64,000 bases of DNA, taken from assembly GCA_942492025.1 (NCBI GenBank), contig CALODJ010000010.1, positions 310,001 through 374,000 of the forward strand, written 5' to 3'. The position numbers were made by a program, and so were the translations under genes. Below are positions 53,810 to 62,995 of this stretch, in pieces. The notes beneath the pieces were generated by a model, which saw only the letters and a program-made list of their open reading frames with translations, did no database searches and was not told the origin of the DNA. This stretch comes from JABDQW01 sp942492025. Lineage in GTDB: Bacteria > Pseudomonadota > Gammaproteobacteria > SZUA-229. Numbering within the stretch: position 1 is the first letter of the stretch; each line of letters opens with the position of its first letter.

Positions 53810-54418
53810 TTACCATGAGTGTGTACAGCTTGCCGTTATTGAAGCCTCATAATGGTTTTTAAATGTATCCTGTGCACGATAAAGACGCATTTTTGCAGCA
53901 CTTAAGCCGATGCCAAGGTTATGCGCGATCTCTTCGAGCGAAAGTTCCATGTAATATCGCATCTTTAGTATCTGTTTCGTTTTCGCAGGCAGGATATTCA
54001 GGGTCAAATTTACCTGCTCTTTGTCGATGAATTCTTCATGACGGCGCGTACTGCATTCATGTATCTCGATAAGCGTGCTCAGGTGCTCGCTGAGCACGTG
54101 GCGGTTACGCCTGGTAGCCAGGGTATTGCATTGATTATCTGCAATTGTATACAGCCAGGTTCGGAAACTGGAATTACCCTCGAACATGAGGATGGCTCTA
54201 TAAGCTCTAAGAAGTGTAGCCTGCAAGGCGTCTTCTGCATCGTGAAAATTACCGAGCCGGTACTGACAGCGGTGTAACAGCTCATTTTCGTAACGTTTGA
54301 GCAGTGTTGACATAGCGCGCGGCCAGCCACGCTGCTGTGCGCGAATCACTTCGATCAGCGCGGTATCACTCTTATCATGTTGAATATCAACAAGTTTCCT
54401 GACGCAGCCTGGTTGCAT
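53810..54418 (-). CDS. ECF-type RNA polymerase sigma factor
   Basis: A 202-residue sigma-70 family factor. Region 2 is at about residues 30-95 (DAEDALQATLLRAYRA, FRTWLYTIADNQC) and region 4 at about 135-190 (LPAKTKQILKMRYYMELSLEEIAHNLGIGLSAAKMRLYRA). ATG 54418 with AGGAG nine bases upstream is preferred over the GTG ten codons earlier. No anti-sigma gene is adjacent; the neighbour is a divergent LysR gene, so control of activity is not evident. Confidence 0.9.
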   Translation of the reverse strand: MQPGCVRKLVDIQHDKSDTALIEVIRAQQRGWPRAMSTLLKRYENELLHRCQYRLGNFHDAEDALQATLLRAYRAILMFEGNSSFRTWLYTIADNQCNTLATRRNRHVLSEHLSTLIEIHECSTRRHEEFIDKEQVNLTLNILPAKTKQILKMRYYMELSLEEIAHNLGIGLSAAKMRLYRAQDTFKNHYEASITASCTHSW

Positions 54419-54521
54419 GTTCGGCGCTCCTGCATGGCAAACAGGCACTATAACCAGTGTGTTTCGATAAATAAAACTAAAATTATTTGTTAATTATTAA
54501 AAAAAAATTTATTATATAGCC

Positions 54522-55409
54522 GTGGATCTTGAACTACTACGCACGTTTCTTGAAGTTAACCGGACGCGCCATTTTGGCCGCGCGGCCGAGGCGCTGCATT
54601 TGACCCAGGCGGCGGTCAGCTCGCGTATCAAGCATCTGGAAGGCATACTGAACACCAGTTTGTTCGATCGTGCCGGTAGAGACATCCGCCTGACGCCCGA
54701 AGGTAATCGATTAAAACGGCACGCTGATTTGCTGCTCGCGGAATGGAGAAAGGCCAGGCAGGAGGTGACTGCCGGGGGTGCAAAATTCCAGATGTCGATT
54801 GGTGGCAGTCCAAGGTTATGGGATGTTATTCTTCAGGATTGGTTGATTGCACTACGTAAACAACACTCTGAACTTGCGTTGATTACGCATTCCCTTTCAC
54901 CGGAACCGCTGTTAAGAGGCGTACTGGATGGTGTGATAGATCTTGCGATCATGCTTGATCCACCCATACTGGAGACCCTTGATGCCAGGGAAGTGGCAAC
55001 CCTCAGGTTGGTGCTGGTATCGGATCGCGCCGGAATCAGCATAGATGAAGCCATCAACGAGACCTTTCTGCTGGTCGATTGGGGGCTGGCGCATGCCCTC
55101 GAGCTTCAGCGGACCTATCCGGATATGCCGGAACCCATAACGCGCCTGGCCAATGCGCGCCTGGCAATCCGCTATTTGCGCGAAATCGGTGGAAGTGCAT
55201 ATCTACCCCTGCCCAGTGTGATCTCTGCCATCAGTCGAGGCAGGCTGCATCGCGTGCAGGGTGCGGCCATGTTTGAGCGCAGTGTGTACGCGGTATATCC
55301 TGTCAGAAGCAACAAGGAAGACCTTATCCGGAATTCCCTGCAACTGTTTCCGCGTGCAGGCCGACAGCGCAGGGACAGGCGTAAGAGCGCTGAGCCGGAT
55401 TCAGAGTAA
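54522..55409 (+). CDS. LysR-family transcriptional regulator
   Basis: A 295-residue regulator with the N-terminal winged helix (MDLELLRTFLEVNRTRHFGRAAEALHLTQAAVSSRIKHLE pattern, residues 1-60) and an effector domain that resembles HdfR-like regulators. It begins at GTG in a very AT-rich leader and is divergent from the ECF sigma gene, the usual place for an autoregulated pair. The target and inducer are unknown. Confidence 0.92.
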   Translation: MDLELLRTFLEVNRTRHFGRAAEALHLTQAAVSSRIKHLEGILNTSLFDRAGRDIRLTPEGNRLKRHADLLLAEWRKARQEVTAGGAKFQMSIGGSPRLWDVILQDWLIALRKQHSELALITHSLSPEPLLRGVLDGVIDLAIMLDPPILETLDAREVATLRLVLVSDRAGISIDEAINETFLLVDWGLAHALELQRTYPDMPEPITRLANARLAIRYLREIGGSAYLPLPSVISAISRGRLHRVQGAAMFERSVYAVYPVRSNKEDLIRNSLQLFPRAGRQRRDRRKSAEPDSE

Positions 55410-55436
55410 AAGTACACTTTCACTGCGGTCTCTATG

Positions 55437-56789
55437 TCATTCCTGCGTCTCAATGGTTGAACTACCGGTCTCAGACTCATCACCAGAAATTTTCTCGATG
55501 GAGACACGGCCGACACGGCGGTCCTCGTGAGAGAGCACGCGTAATTTATAGTCACTCTCGATAATCTCATCACCGACGGCAGGCATCCGTTGAAGTCTGC
55601 ACATGAACAGGCCCGACAAGGTATTGGCGTCAAGATCATCAGGAACCAGAAAATCGATGGCTTTTTCGAGATCACTGAGCGTGACCAGCCCGTCAGCTTC
55701 CCAGCGATCATTGGCGATCGTTTCAATGGAGAACTCCGCCTGCTCGGCATCGGTTTCATCGTGGATTTCACCGACGATTTCCTCGAGCAAATCTTCCAGG
55801 CTGACGATGCCGGCAAAGGTACCGTATTCATCAACCACAATAGCCAGATGCGCCCTGCTAGTCCGCATAATTTCAAACAGCTCTGATACCTTCTGGGTCT
55901 CTGGAACGACCATTGGTTCGCGTAGATAGCGCAGCAAGTCGCGCCAGGGCTCGTTATCGCCGGCAATCATAGCGGTATAAATATCTTTAGTGAGCAGAAT
56001 GCCCAGAACCTGATCGTCGTTGTTGCTATCGATGATCGGGAAGCGGGAGTGAGCTTTATCCTTGATGGTTATGAGGTTCTCCTCACTGGTCGCGGCGACA
56101 TCGAGAACGTCCGCGCTGTTTCTCGGGATCATGACCCTGCCCACGTGGCGCTGGTCAAACTCGAACAGGTTATGCAGCATAGCGGCCTTATCGTGCTCGA
56201 TCTCGCCATGTCTTTTCGAGGTCGCCACCAGTCCCTTGAGCTCGTCGCCACTGAGCACGTCGGCATGGGTGGCTTCTGCGACTTTTAGCGTACTCAAAAT
56301 TGCGCTCGTTGCCTTACTGAGCAGCCAGTTCAGTGGTAGCGCAGCCAGATACGAGAAGTGCAGCGGGTAGGCTACCCATAGTGACACAGGCTCGGCCTTG
56401 CGGATTGCCAGTGTTTTCGGTACCTGTTCTCCGACAACGATATGCAGTGAAGAAAAGAGCAGAAAGCCGATGATAAAAGCGGTGGTATGGAGTATTTCAG
56501 CGGGCATACCCAGAGAGTGAAAGAATGGCTCAAGCAAGGCAGCAACGGCCGGTTCACCGACCCAGCCAAGTCCCAGAGATGCCATGGTGATGCCAAGCTG
56601 GCAAGCAGCAAGATAGGCTTCCAGCTTGCCTTGTATGCGAACGGTCAGGCGCGCTGCTGCGCTACCTTCTGCGGCAAGAGCCTCGATGCGAAAGCCGCGA
56701 GCCTTCACCAGGGCAAACTCGGCTGCTACGAAAAATCCGTTAGCAGCCAACAAAATAATAACCGCGATCACATTGGATGTGATGTCCAT
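55437..56789 (-). CDS. CNNM/CorC-family transporter
   Basis: A 450-residue protein with a DUF21 domain (NGFFVAAEFALVKARGFRIEAL, GEQVPKTLAIRKAEPV), a CBS pair (VMIPRNSADVLDV, VVDEYGTFAGIVSLEDLLEEIVGEIHDE) and a C-terminal CorC_HlyC domain. It belongs to the larger YfjD/TlyC-like branch and is unlike the pair at 31-34 kb. It is convergent with the LysR gene, stop to stop 27 bases apart. Confidence 0.93.
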   Translation of the reverse strand: MDITSNVIAVIILLAANGFFVAAEFALVKARGFRIEALAAEGSAAARLTVRIQGKLEAYLAACQLGITMASLGLGWVGEPAVAALLEPFFHSLGMPAEILHTTAFIIGFLLFSSLHIVVGEQVPKTLAIRKAEPVSLWVAYPLHFSYLAALPLNWLLSKATSAILSTLKVAEATHADVLSGDELKGLVATSKRHGEIEHDKAAMLHNLFEFDQRHVGRVMIPRNSADVLDVAATSEENLITIKDKAHSRFPIIDSNNDDQVLGILLTKDIYTAMIAGDNEPWRDLLRYLREPMVVPETQKVSELFEIMRTSRAHLAIVVDEYGTFAGIVSLEDLLEEIVGEIHDETDAEQAEFSIETIANDRWEADGLVTLSDLEKAIDFLVPDDLDANTLSGLFMCRLQRMPAVGDEIIESDYKLRVLSHEDRRVGRVSIEKISGDESETGSSTIETQE

Positions 56790-57148
56790 GCCTTTTACCT
56801 GTTTGTTTATGTGATATTTATAATTAATTAAGACCTAATGCCATTGAATTTCGTCACAATGACGGAAAAAATACAGTCATTGCTAAGTACGAAGCAATCT
56901 CCTCCCTCCAGCTTGCCCTTCAACATGCGCAAAGCGCACTCCCCTTATATGCTATTGTGAATAAGTATAACGTTTTTATGATCATCAGAACGTGACTTGA
57001 ATGAAACTATCTGAGTCTCAGGTTTATAGCCGCAGTAAAATCAACAAGCATGTTGTGTGTCAGGCAAGCCTCAGGCCGATCATTGGGAGCGGAATTGGAA
57101 CCAAATGAAGCTTGCTGTTGGCAACCGACGATACATAAGGAATCAAAA
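56790..57148. other. Intergenic region with degenerate repeat
   Basis: 359 bp between the divergent CNNM and rimK genes. A worn GTCATTGC...GAAGCAATCTCC fragment of the GTCATTGCGAG family lies near 56876-56904. Both promoters should be here; the AAGGA before rimK is at 57137. No other gene is supported. Confidence 0.5.
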
Positions 57149-58069
57149 ATGAAGATTGCAATTCTATCCAGAAACAGGAATTTATATTCCACCAGGCGGC
57201 TGGTGGAAGCCGCAGAGCAGAAAGGGCACGAGGTGCAGGTCATCGATGTGTTGCGTTGTTACATGAACATCACATCGATGCGCCCAAGCATACACTACAG
57301 AGGCAAGGTGCTTGGTGGCTTCGATGCGGTAATACCGCGTATTGGATCATCGGTGACATTTTATGGCACTGCGGTTGTAAGACAGTTTGAAATGATGGGC
57401 GTCTACCCGCTCAACGAGTCGGTCGCTATTACCCGCTCGAGAGACAAGTTGCGTTCGGCACAGCTGCTGGCAAGAAGAGGCATCGGCATGCCGGTGACCG
57501 GTTTTGCCCATAACCCCGATGATATCCAGGATTTGCTAACGGAGGTCGGTGGCGCTCCTCTGGTCATCAAATTACTTGAAGGTACCCAGGGTATTGGCGT
57601 GGTGCTGGCAGAAACCCAGAAAGCTGCGGAAAGTGTGATCCAGGCATTCATGGGGCTGAAAGCCAACATCATGGTACAGGAGTTTATCAAGGAGGCCGGC
57701 GGTGCCGATATGCGTTGTTTAGTTGTCGGGGAAAAGGTCGTCGCTGCGATGAAACGGCAAGGGCCGGAAGGCGAGTTTCGCTCCAATCTGCATCGCGGGG
57801 GTTCAGCCAGCCTGATTCGCCTCACGCCGGAAGAGCGTTCCACCGCAGTGAGGGCCGCCAGCATCATGGGGCTCAATGTCTGCGGTGTCGATATCCTGCG
57901 TTCAAATCATGGGCCTGTGGTAATGGAAGTGAATTCTTCACCCGGACTGGAAGGCATCGAGAAAGCGACCGAAAAAGACATCGCTGGCATGATCATCGAT
58001 TTTGTGGCTAAAAGGGCTTTGGAAACCACGGGCAAGAAGAACAGAACCACGACGCGTGGCCAGGGCTAG
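57149..58069 (+). CDS. rimK: RimK-type ATP-grasp alpha-L-glutamate ligase
   Basis: The ATG at 57149 with AAGGA upstream is chosen; an upstream open extension of 33 codons has no family match. The 306-residue protein has the RimK N-terminal domain (KIAILSRNRNLYSTRRLVEAA) and the ATP-grasp domain (LVIKLLEGTQGIGVVLAE, MVQEFI, DILRSNHGPVVMEVNSSPGLEGIE). RimK adds glutamate residues to the C-terminus of ribosomal protein S6; relatives modify other peptides. A close paralogue lies at 63485, behind a RimB-like protease gene. Confidence 0.92.
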   Translation: MKIAILSRNRNLYSTRRLVEAAEQKGHEVQVIDVLRCYMNITSMRPSIHYRGKVLGGFDAVIPRIGSSVTFYGTAVVRQFEMMGVYPLNESVAITRSRDKLRSAQLLARRGIGMPVTGFAHNPDDIQDLLTEVGGAPLVIKLLEGTQGIGVVLAETQKAAESVIQAFMGLKANIMVQEFIKEAGGADMRCLVVGEKVVAAMKRQGPEGEFRSNLHRGGSASLIRLTPEERSTAVRAASIMGLNVCGVDILRSNHGPVVMEVNSSPGLEGIEKATEKDIAGMIIDFVAKRALETTGKKNRTTTRGQG

Positions 58070-58121
58070 ATAAATGCGTGAAGAGTGCAGTGCAAACTGA
58101 CCTTAACAGGGAAGTAAGACT

Positions 58122-59942
58122 ATGCTGAGAAAAATCCTGCTTCCGACGATTCTGTTAGTGCTTGCCTACGGCTTCTGGGTGAGCCCCAATTTCAAGACCA
58201 TTACCGCGGGTATCGCGATATTCCTGTTCGGCATGCTGTCGCTGGAACAGGGATTCCAGACATTCACCGGAGGGGGGCTCGAGCGGCTGCTGCGGCGCAC
58301 CACGTCGTCCACCGGAAAGAGTATGTTATTCGGCATTGTCAGCACGACGCTGATGCAATCCAGTTCCCTGGTATCGGTGATTACCATATCCTTTCTCAGC
58401 GCGGGGCTGATCACACTGGCCGCCGGTATCGGTATCATATTCGGCGCCAATCTGGGTACCACTACCGGGGCCTGGCTGATTGCCGGCTTCGGTCTCAAGG
58501 TCGATATTGCCGCCTATGCGATGCCGATGCTGGCGTTTGGCGTGATCCTGATTTTCCAGTCGTACAGGTCGCTCAAGGGTATCGGTTACATTCTGGCGGG
58601 ACTCGGCTTCCTGTTTCTCGGCATTCACTATATGAAAGAGGGTTTTGAGGCGTTCAAGGACACCATCGATCTGGCCAAGTATGCAGTTGCCGGGTATCCG
58701 GGCGTGCTGCTGTTCACGGCTGTTGGAATGTTCGCTACCGTTGTGATGCAATCCAGTCATGCCACCCTGGTATTGACCATCACAGCACTCGCAGCCGGCC
58801 AGATTACCTATGAGAATGCACTGGCGCTGGCAATTGGCGCCAATGTCGGCACCACCATCACAGCGATCCTTGGGTCCATGAGCGCGAACGAGGCGGGCAA
58901 ACGGCTCGCGGTGGCACACCTAGTCTTCAACGTGATGACCGGAATCATCGCCATCGTATTCATCTATCAACTGGTCGCGCTGGTGAATGGTGCCTCAGCC
59001 CTGATCGGTATCGCGGATGACGACTACACCCTCAAACTTGCCGTGTTCCATTCGGTGTTCAATGTTATTGGCATCGTATTCATGTTGCCGCTGCTCAATG
59101 TACTGGTCGTTTCTCTGGAGAGATTCATTCCCGAGAAGAGGCCCGAAGTGGACCAGCCGAAGTACCTGTCAGAATCCTCAGCGGCATTCCCGGGTACGGC
59201 TGTGGAGGCGGTTCGTTTGGAGTCCTTGCGTGTGTATGAGGCTGCGCTGCGTATTATCATTGACGGGCTCGGCATGAAGTCTACGGACGTGATATCGAAT
59301 ATTGACCTGGAGCAGGCGGTTGCCGCACAGACACAGATCCATCAGTTCGACATCAACGCGATGTACGAGCGACACATCAAGGGCATCTACAGCGCCATCG
59401 TGGCTTTCATCAGTGATACCACGTTTTCGCGCCGGGAAGAGCAGTCGACCGACCTGCAGTGGCTCAGGGAAGCCAATATTCGCCTGGTGGAGGCTGTGAA
59501 AGATACCCATCAGCTGCAGGAGAATCTGATTGACTATGTAGGCTCCGAAAACCTGAAAATGCGCGAACTTTATAATCGCATCCGATTACAGGTTGGGCTG
59601 ATCATCCGTGACCTGGAGGAGATGCGCATATCCGGTGCCGGTGTGATGGATGTGCTGTCACTGGATGCCTTGAAGCTGCTCGTGGAAGAAGACCAGAGTC
59701 GCTTGAATCAGTCACTAGCCGAATTGATTGGCAAACGTTCCATCACCCCTGCGATGGGGTCATCGCTGATCAATGACAGTGTATTTGCACACGACATTTC
59801 CATGAACTTGATCAGCGCTGCGCAAACCCTGTTCGTTGCAGGTGAACAACATCCGACCCAGGCGGCCCATGATGTCGTGCTCGACAAGAGCGACCTCACG
59901 CAGATTGGTGCACAGGTCGGCACGGAAAATACAAACAGTTAG
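58122..59942 (+). CDS. Na+/phosphate cotransporter family protein with PhoU-like domain
   Basis: The 606-residue protein has two NptA repeats: MQSSSLVSVITISF followed by GANLGTT, and MQSSHATLVLTITA followed by GANVGTT. The second motif has His in place of the third Ser of QSSS. A helical PhoU-like domain of about 240 residues follows. It begins 53 bases after rimK and may be co-transcribed with it and the small protein behind it. Confidence 0.92.
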   Translation: MLRKILLPTILLVLAYGFWVSPNFKTITAGIAIFLFGMLSLEQGFQTFTGGGLERLLRRTTSSTGKSMLFGIVSTTLMQSSSLVSVITISFLSAGLITLAAGIGIIFGANLGTTTGAWLIAGFGLKVDIAAYAMPMLAFGVILIFQSYRSLKGIGYILAGLGFLFLGIHYMKEGFEAFKDTIDLAKYAVAGYPGVLLFTAVGMFATVVMQSSHATLVLTITALAAGQITYENALALAIGANVGTTITAILGSMSANEAGKRLAVAHLVFNVMTGIIAIVFIYQLVALVNGASALIGIADDDYTLKLAVFHSVFNVIGIVFMLPLLNVLVVSLERFIPEKRPEVDQPKYLSESSAAFPGTAVEAVRLESLRVYEAALRIIIDGLGMKSTDVISNIDLEQAVAAQTQIHQFDINAMYERHIKGIYSAIVAFISDTTFSRREEQSTDLQWLREANIRLVEAVKDTHQLQENLIDYVGSENLKMRELYNRIRLQVGLIIRDLEEMRISGAGVMDVLSLDALKLLVEEDQSRLNQSLAELIGKRSITPAMGSSLINDSVFAHDISMNLISAAQTLFVAGEQHPTQAAHDVVLDKSDLTQIGAQVGTENTNS

Positions 59943-59963
59943 TGTCAAAGTGGAGAAGTGTTG

Positions 59964-60212
59964 ATGAAAAGAAAAAAACTGTTTAAGTCGCTCGCCAGGG
60001 TAATGGACATGGAAGGGCGAAAACAACGTAAACACCGCGACGAACTGAAGGCATTGTTAAAGGAGCTAAAAAACAAGAAAGTCGAACTGGAACAAAAAAT
60101 GCTGCTGGAGAAGGACGAACGTAAACTGAATCGACTGGGCAAGGAACTCGAAATAATCAATGCTCAGCGCTTGAAAGGCCTGAAGACGCTGCAGGAACTG
60201 ATGCACGCGTGA
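59964..60212 (+). CDS. Small charged coiled-coil protein
   Basis: An 82-residue, strongly charged protein predicted to be one long helix or coiled coil (KELKNKKVELEQKMLLEKDE). GGAG at 59952 supports the ATG at 59964, the third of three in-frame starts. It follows the Na/Pi transporter by 21 bases, so it is the likely last gene of the rimK-transporter operon. I recognise no family. Confidence 0.65.
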   Translation: MKRKKLFKSLARVMDMEGRKQRKHRDELKALLKELKNKKVELEQKMLLEKDERKLNRLGKELEIINAQRLKGLKTLQELMHA

Positions 60213-60265
60213 CCGCGCAGCATGCGCTTTGCGTCATTGCGAGAGTCACTGCCACGATCATGCCG

Positions 60266-60328
60266 CTAGCCCGCACTTCTCACCAGGGGGCGAGATGATC
60301 ACGCCCCCTGGTGAGAAGTGCGGGCTGT
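60266..60328. repeat. CTAGCCCGC long hairpin
   Basis: Perfect 25-bp arms (AGCCCGCACTTCTCACCAGG onward at 60268-60292 and the inverse at 60302-60326) around a nine-base loop. It is another internally deleted form of the MITE family, and is well placed to end transcription after the small charged protein gene. CTAG is kept at the left end only. Confidence 0.85.
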
Positions 60329-60470
60329 ATGCAAACTGGCCTGGGCCTACAGATACGGTGTAAATATCTGGATTTGATCTGATAACACTGTCATCTACTC
60401 TCAATAAGGCCAGACAGTACCGATGCACTTGCAATCACCACCACATGGTTATAATAATGAAATCATGACA

Positions 60471-60540
60471 GTAGGGTGCGCCGTGCGCACCGCTAAATTT
60501 AAGCGTATTGGCCAATCCCGGTGCGCACGGCGCACCCTAC
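60471..60540. repeat. ~70-bp palindrome, complete free-standing copy
   Basis: Both arms of the GTAGGGTGCG family are perfect; the centre differs from other copies. Here it is not inside a MITE. Confidence 0.88.
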
Positions 60541-60663
60541 GATTGGTCCATTCAACTGTCCGTTAAATTGTACTGGTTAAACTGCACTAGATTGAACACA
60601 AGCTGGCGATTTTAAATGTTAATTTTGATATATAGACTGACAGTAAAAAAACCGAAAAGTATT

Positions 60664-60770
60664 TCACCACAGAGTCACAGAGGGCCCAGAGAAAAGCGTT
60701 GTATTGTTAACTGCGCCACAGGCGCGGTTAACAAAGTAAAACTCTGTGTTCTCTGTTGCTCTGTGGTGAA
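60664..60770. repeat. CACAGAG palindromic element with nested hairpin
   Basis: TTCACCACAGAG at the left and CTCTGTGGTGAA at the right close a 107-bp element. A second inverted repeat sits in the middle (TTGTTAACTGCGCC with GGCGCGGTTAACAA, three-base loop, one mismatch). Confidence 0.75.
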
Positions 60771-61201
60771 TAGTTTTTTAACGTGTTTTAGGTGTGTCAG
60801 TTCAAATCTGACCCAATTTGTTATCCATCAGATCGGGTCGCGACAAGTACAGGTTAAATTCTGAATTGTTTCCACGGCCTATTTAGATCAGATCTGACTC
60901 ACTACAGATAACGCACAGTGACCTGAGTCATTCTGACCTTGTCTGTCAGATTCAATCTTGACCAGTTCACAAAACACGATTTGTCTCCAGTTTTTCGTCT
61001 GTTTTTTAAGTCCGTTGCTGCAGGCGCATTGTCATAAAAGAATTCCATATAATTGCCAGAAAGATGTGACTTTCTTCCTGGGCCACGAGTCTCTTAATTC
61101 AGCAGCATCTGATATACAACGACAACTAATTTTGCCTGCCCACAGTTATGGGCAAGGACGTATTGGTATAGGCTTTACGAAATAATAAAAGGAAAACGAT
61201 T
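60771..61201. other. Gene-free stretch before the OmpA-like gene
   Basis: I see no supported gene. A short frame at 60958-61185 lacks a ribosome site and any recognisable feature. AAGGAAAA before 61202 is the ribosome site of the next gene. Confidence 0.45.
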
Positions 61202-62602
61202 ATGAAAAGTACTAGCAGTCTGATCAGCTTAAGTCTGATCCTCGCAATGATCATCATGGGTGGTTGCGCGACTTCACAACCTAAATTGACGCAGGAACAG
61301 ATTCTGACTCAATACGCGCAAGTATCGAGCCTGGATTCCGCTGTAAAATTATCCAGATCGAAAGGCGCAGAGTTACTGGCTCCGGAAAGTTTTAGCATGG
61401 CACTCGATTCGCTCGAAAGTGCAATGGATGCAGCGCGGAACAATAAAAAAGACGAAGCGAACAGGGCAGCTACTGAAGGCTTGAAACGCATTCAAAAGGT
61501 CGATCGTAATGTCGATAGCAATCGAAAAATTCTGTCCGAGGTCGTGAGTGCCCGTGAACGTGCGATTACTGCTGGCGTTATGACCTTGCAGGCAGAAAAA
61601 CTCGCGGAGCTGGACGAGGACCTTATTGCGACTACTACGCTGTTAGAAAATGGAAATGTTGAGAAAGCCAAGCAGCGTCGTCCTAAACTCATCGAAGGGT
61701 ATACCCAACTTGAGCTGACAGCCCTGAAACAAGGCACGTCCGATCTGGCCGAGTCCGCTATAGCCAATGCTAAGGAGCAGGGTGCGAAGAAATATGCGCC
61801 AAAAACCCTGGCCCAGGCCGAAGATGAGATGGCGCTGGCGGTAACCATCCTCGATGCCGATCGTACTCAAACTGAAAAAGCTGACGTTCACGCAAAAAGG
61901 GCGAGGTGGTTGGCTGAAAAAAGTGCGGCTATCACCGAGACAGTGAAAGACTTCGATCGTCGCGATTATTCCATGGAAGATGTGGTGCTGTGGCATCAAT
62001 TACAATTGCAAACAGTGAATGAGCCGCTGGGTGGACAACTTGCGTTTAACGAATCCAGCGACGATGTGGTGCTCGGCTTGAGAAACGCAATTGCTCAGCT
62101 TAAAGACGCGGAGGACAAGTCCGGCAAACAGTTGGCACTCACCGAAAAAGAACGTCAGGCCCTGCAACAGCAGGAGCTTGCACAAAAAGAGAAATTTGTA
62201 AAAGTACAGGCCATGTTTAATGAAAATGAGGCTAATGTTTATCGTCAACGACAAAATGTACTAATTTCGGCATTCGGCTTCCAGTTTCCTTCCGGGCAGA
62301 GTGAGATCCAGACAGACAATTTCCCGCTGATGAACAAGATTATTCGTGCAATCAAGATCTTCCCTGACTCGCGCATCGAGGTGATTGGACACACTGATGC
62401 GACTGGCTCAGATTCGATTAACCAGACCATCTCTGAGGCGCGCGCGGAAAAAGTCGGTAAATTCCTGACAGAAGTGGGTGAGATCTCGCCGGGACGCATT
62501 ACAACGCGTGGTTACGGAGAGAGTCGCCCGGTTGCTAGTAATGAGACTGCAGCAGGTCGTGCTGAAAACCGTCGTGTGGAGATCAAAATAATAAATGAAT
62601 AA
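61202..62602 (+). CDS. OmpA-family lipoprotein with DUF4398 domain
   Basis: The 466-residue protein has a lipoprotein signal (IMGGC, Cys22), a DUF4398-type helical domain (about 35-115), further helical and coiled-coil regions (to about 350) and an OmpA C-terminal peptidoglycan-binding domain (about 350-466, with FGFQFPSGQSEIQ, GHTDATGSDSINQTISEARAEKV and NRRVEI). It should tether the outer membrane to the wall. It lies between the two rimK loci, which may be coincidence or functional. Confidence 0.9.
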   Translation: MKSTSSLISLSLILAMIIMGGCATSQPKLTQEQILTQYAQVSSLDSAVKLSRSKGAELLAPESFSMALDSLESAMDAARNNKKDEANRAATEGLKRIQKVDRNVDSNRKILSEVVSARERAITAGVMTLQAEKLAELDEDLIATTTLLENGNVEKAKQRRPKLIEGYTQLELTALKQGTSDLAESAIANAKEQGAKKYAPKTLAQAEDEMALAVTILDADRTQTEKADVHAKRARWLAEKSAAITETVKDFDRRDYSMEDVVLWHQLQLQTVNEPLGGQLAFNESSDDVVLGLRNAIAQLKDAEDKSGKQLALTEKERQALQQQELAQKEKFVKVQAMFNENEANVYRQRQNVLISAFGFQFPSGQSEIQTDNFPLMNKIIRAIKIFPDSRIEVIGHTDATGSDSINQTISEARAEKVGKFLTEVGEISPGRITTRGYGESRPVASNETAAGRAENRRVEIKIINE

Positions 62603-62709
62603 TACGGTTTCACTTTGGCTGTGATTAAAACATAGGACATGAAACAGGGGAATTTAGAGAGTCGATTCCTCAAGCATTGGAAAGTCCACTATTCAACTAT
62701 TGGAGCCAG

Positions 62710-62756
62710 GGCCGGTGATGAATGTGCGTGATCGCAGTTTGTCACTGGCCTTTTTT
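62710..62756 (+). terminator. Intrinsic terminator
   Basis: GGCCGGTGA pairs with TCACTGGCC (one G-T pair) and six T residues follow. It lies 107 bp after the OmpA-like stop; the 23-base loop is long. The rest of the 62.60-62.99 kb gap shows no gene. Confidence 0.55.
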
Positions 62757-62995
62757 ATGAACCTTTTGTACCGGAGGGCAGTCAATTTCGATTCTTTTCT
62801 ATAGCAAGCCGTATGTAGGCATAAACATGTTAATATCACCCTCTTGATTAATTTATTGTTGGCTTGGGGACGGATAGTAGGCTTGGTTAATTCAACCAAC
62901 AAGTTGAATGGCGTTACAGCAGATTTCCGCAACTTGCTCTTGAAAGAGAAAAACTGTTACTGTTCAGTTACCGTTCAATATGGCAGTCTGGTCCA

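Noticed and set aside
60616..60864. 82-codon frame
   Set aside because: It crosses the CACAGAG palindromic element and has no independent support.
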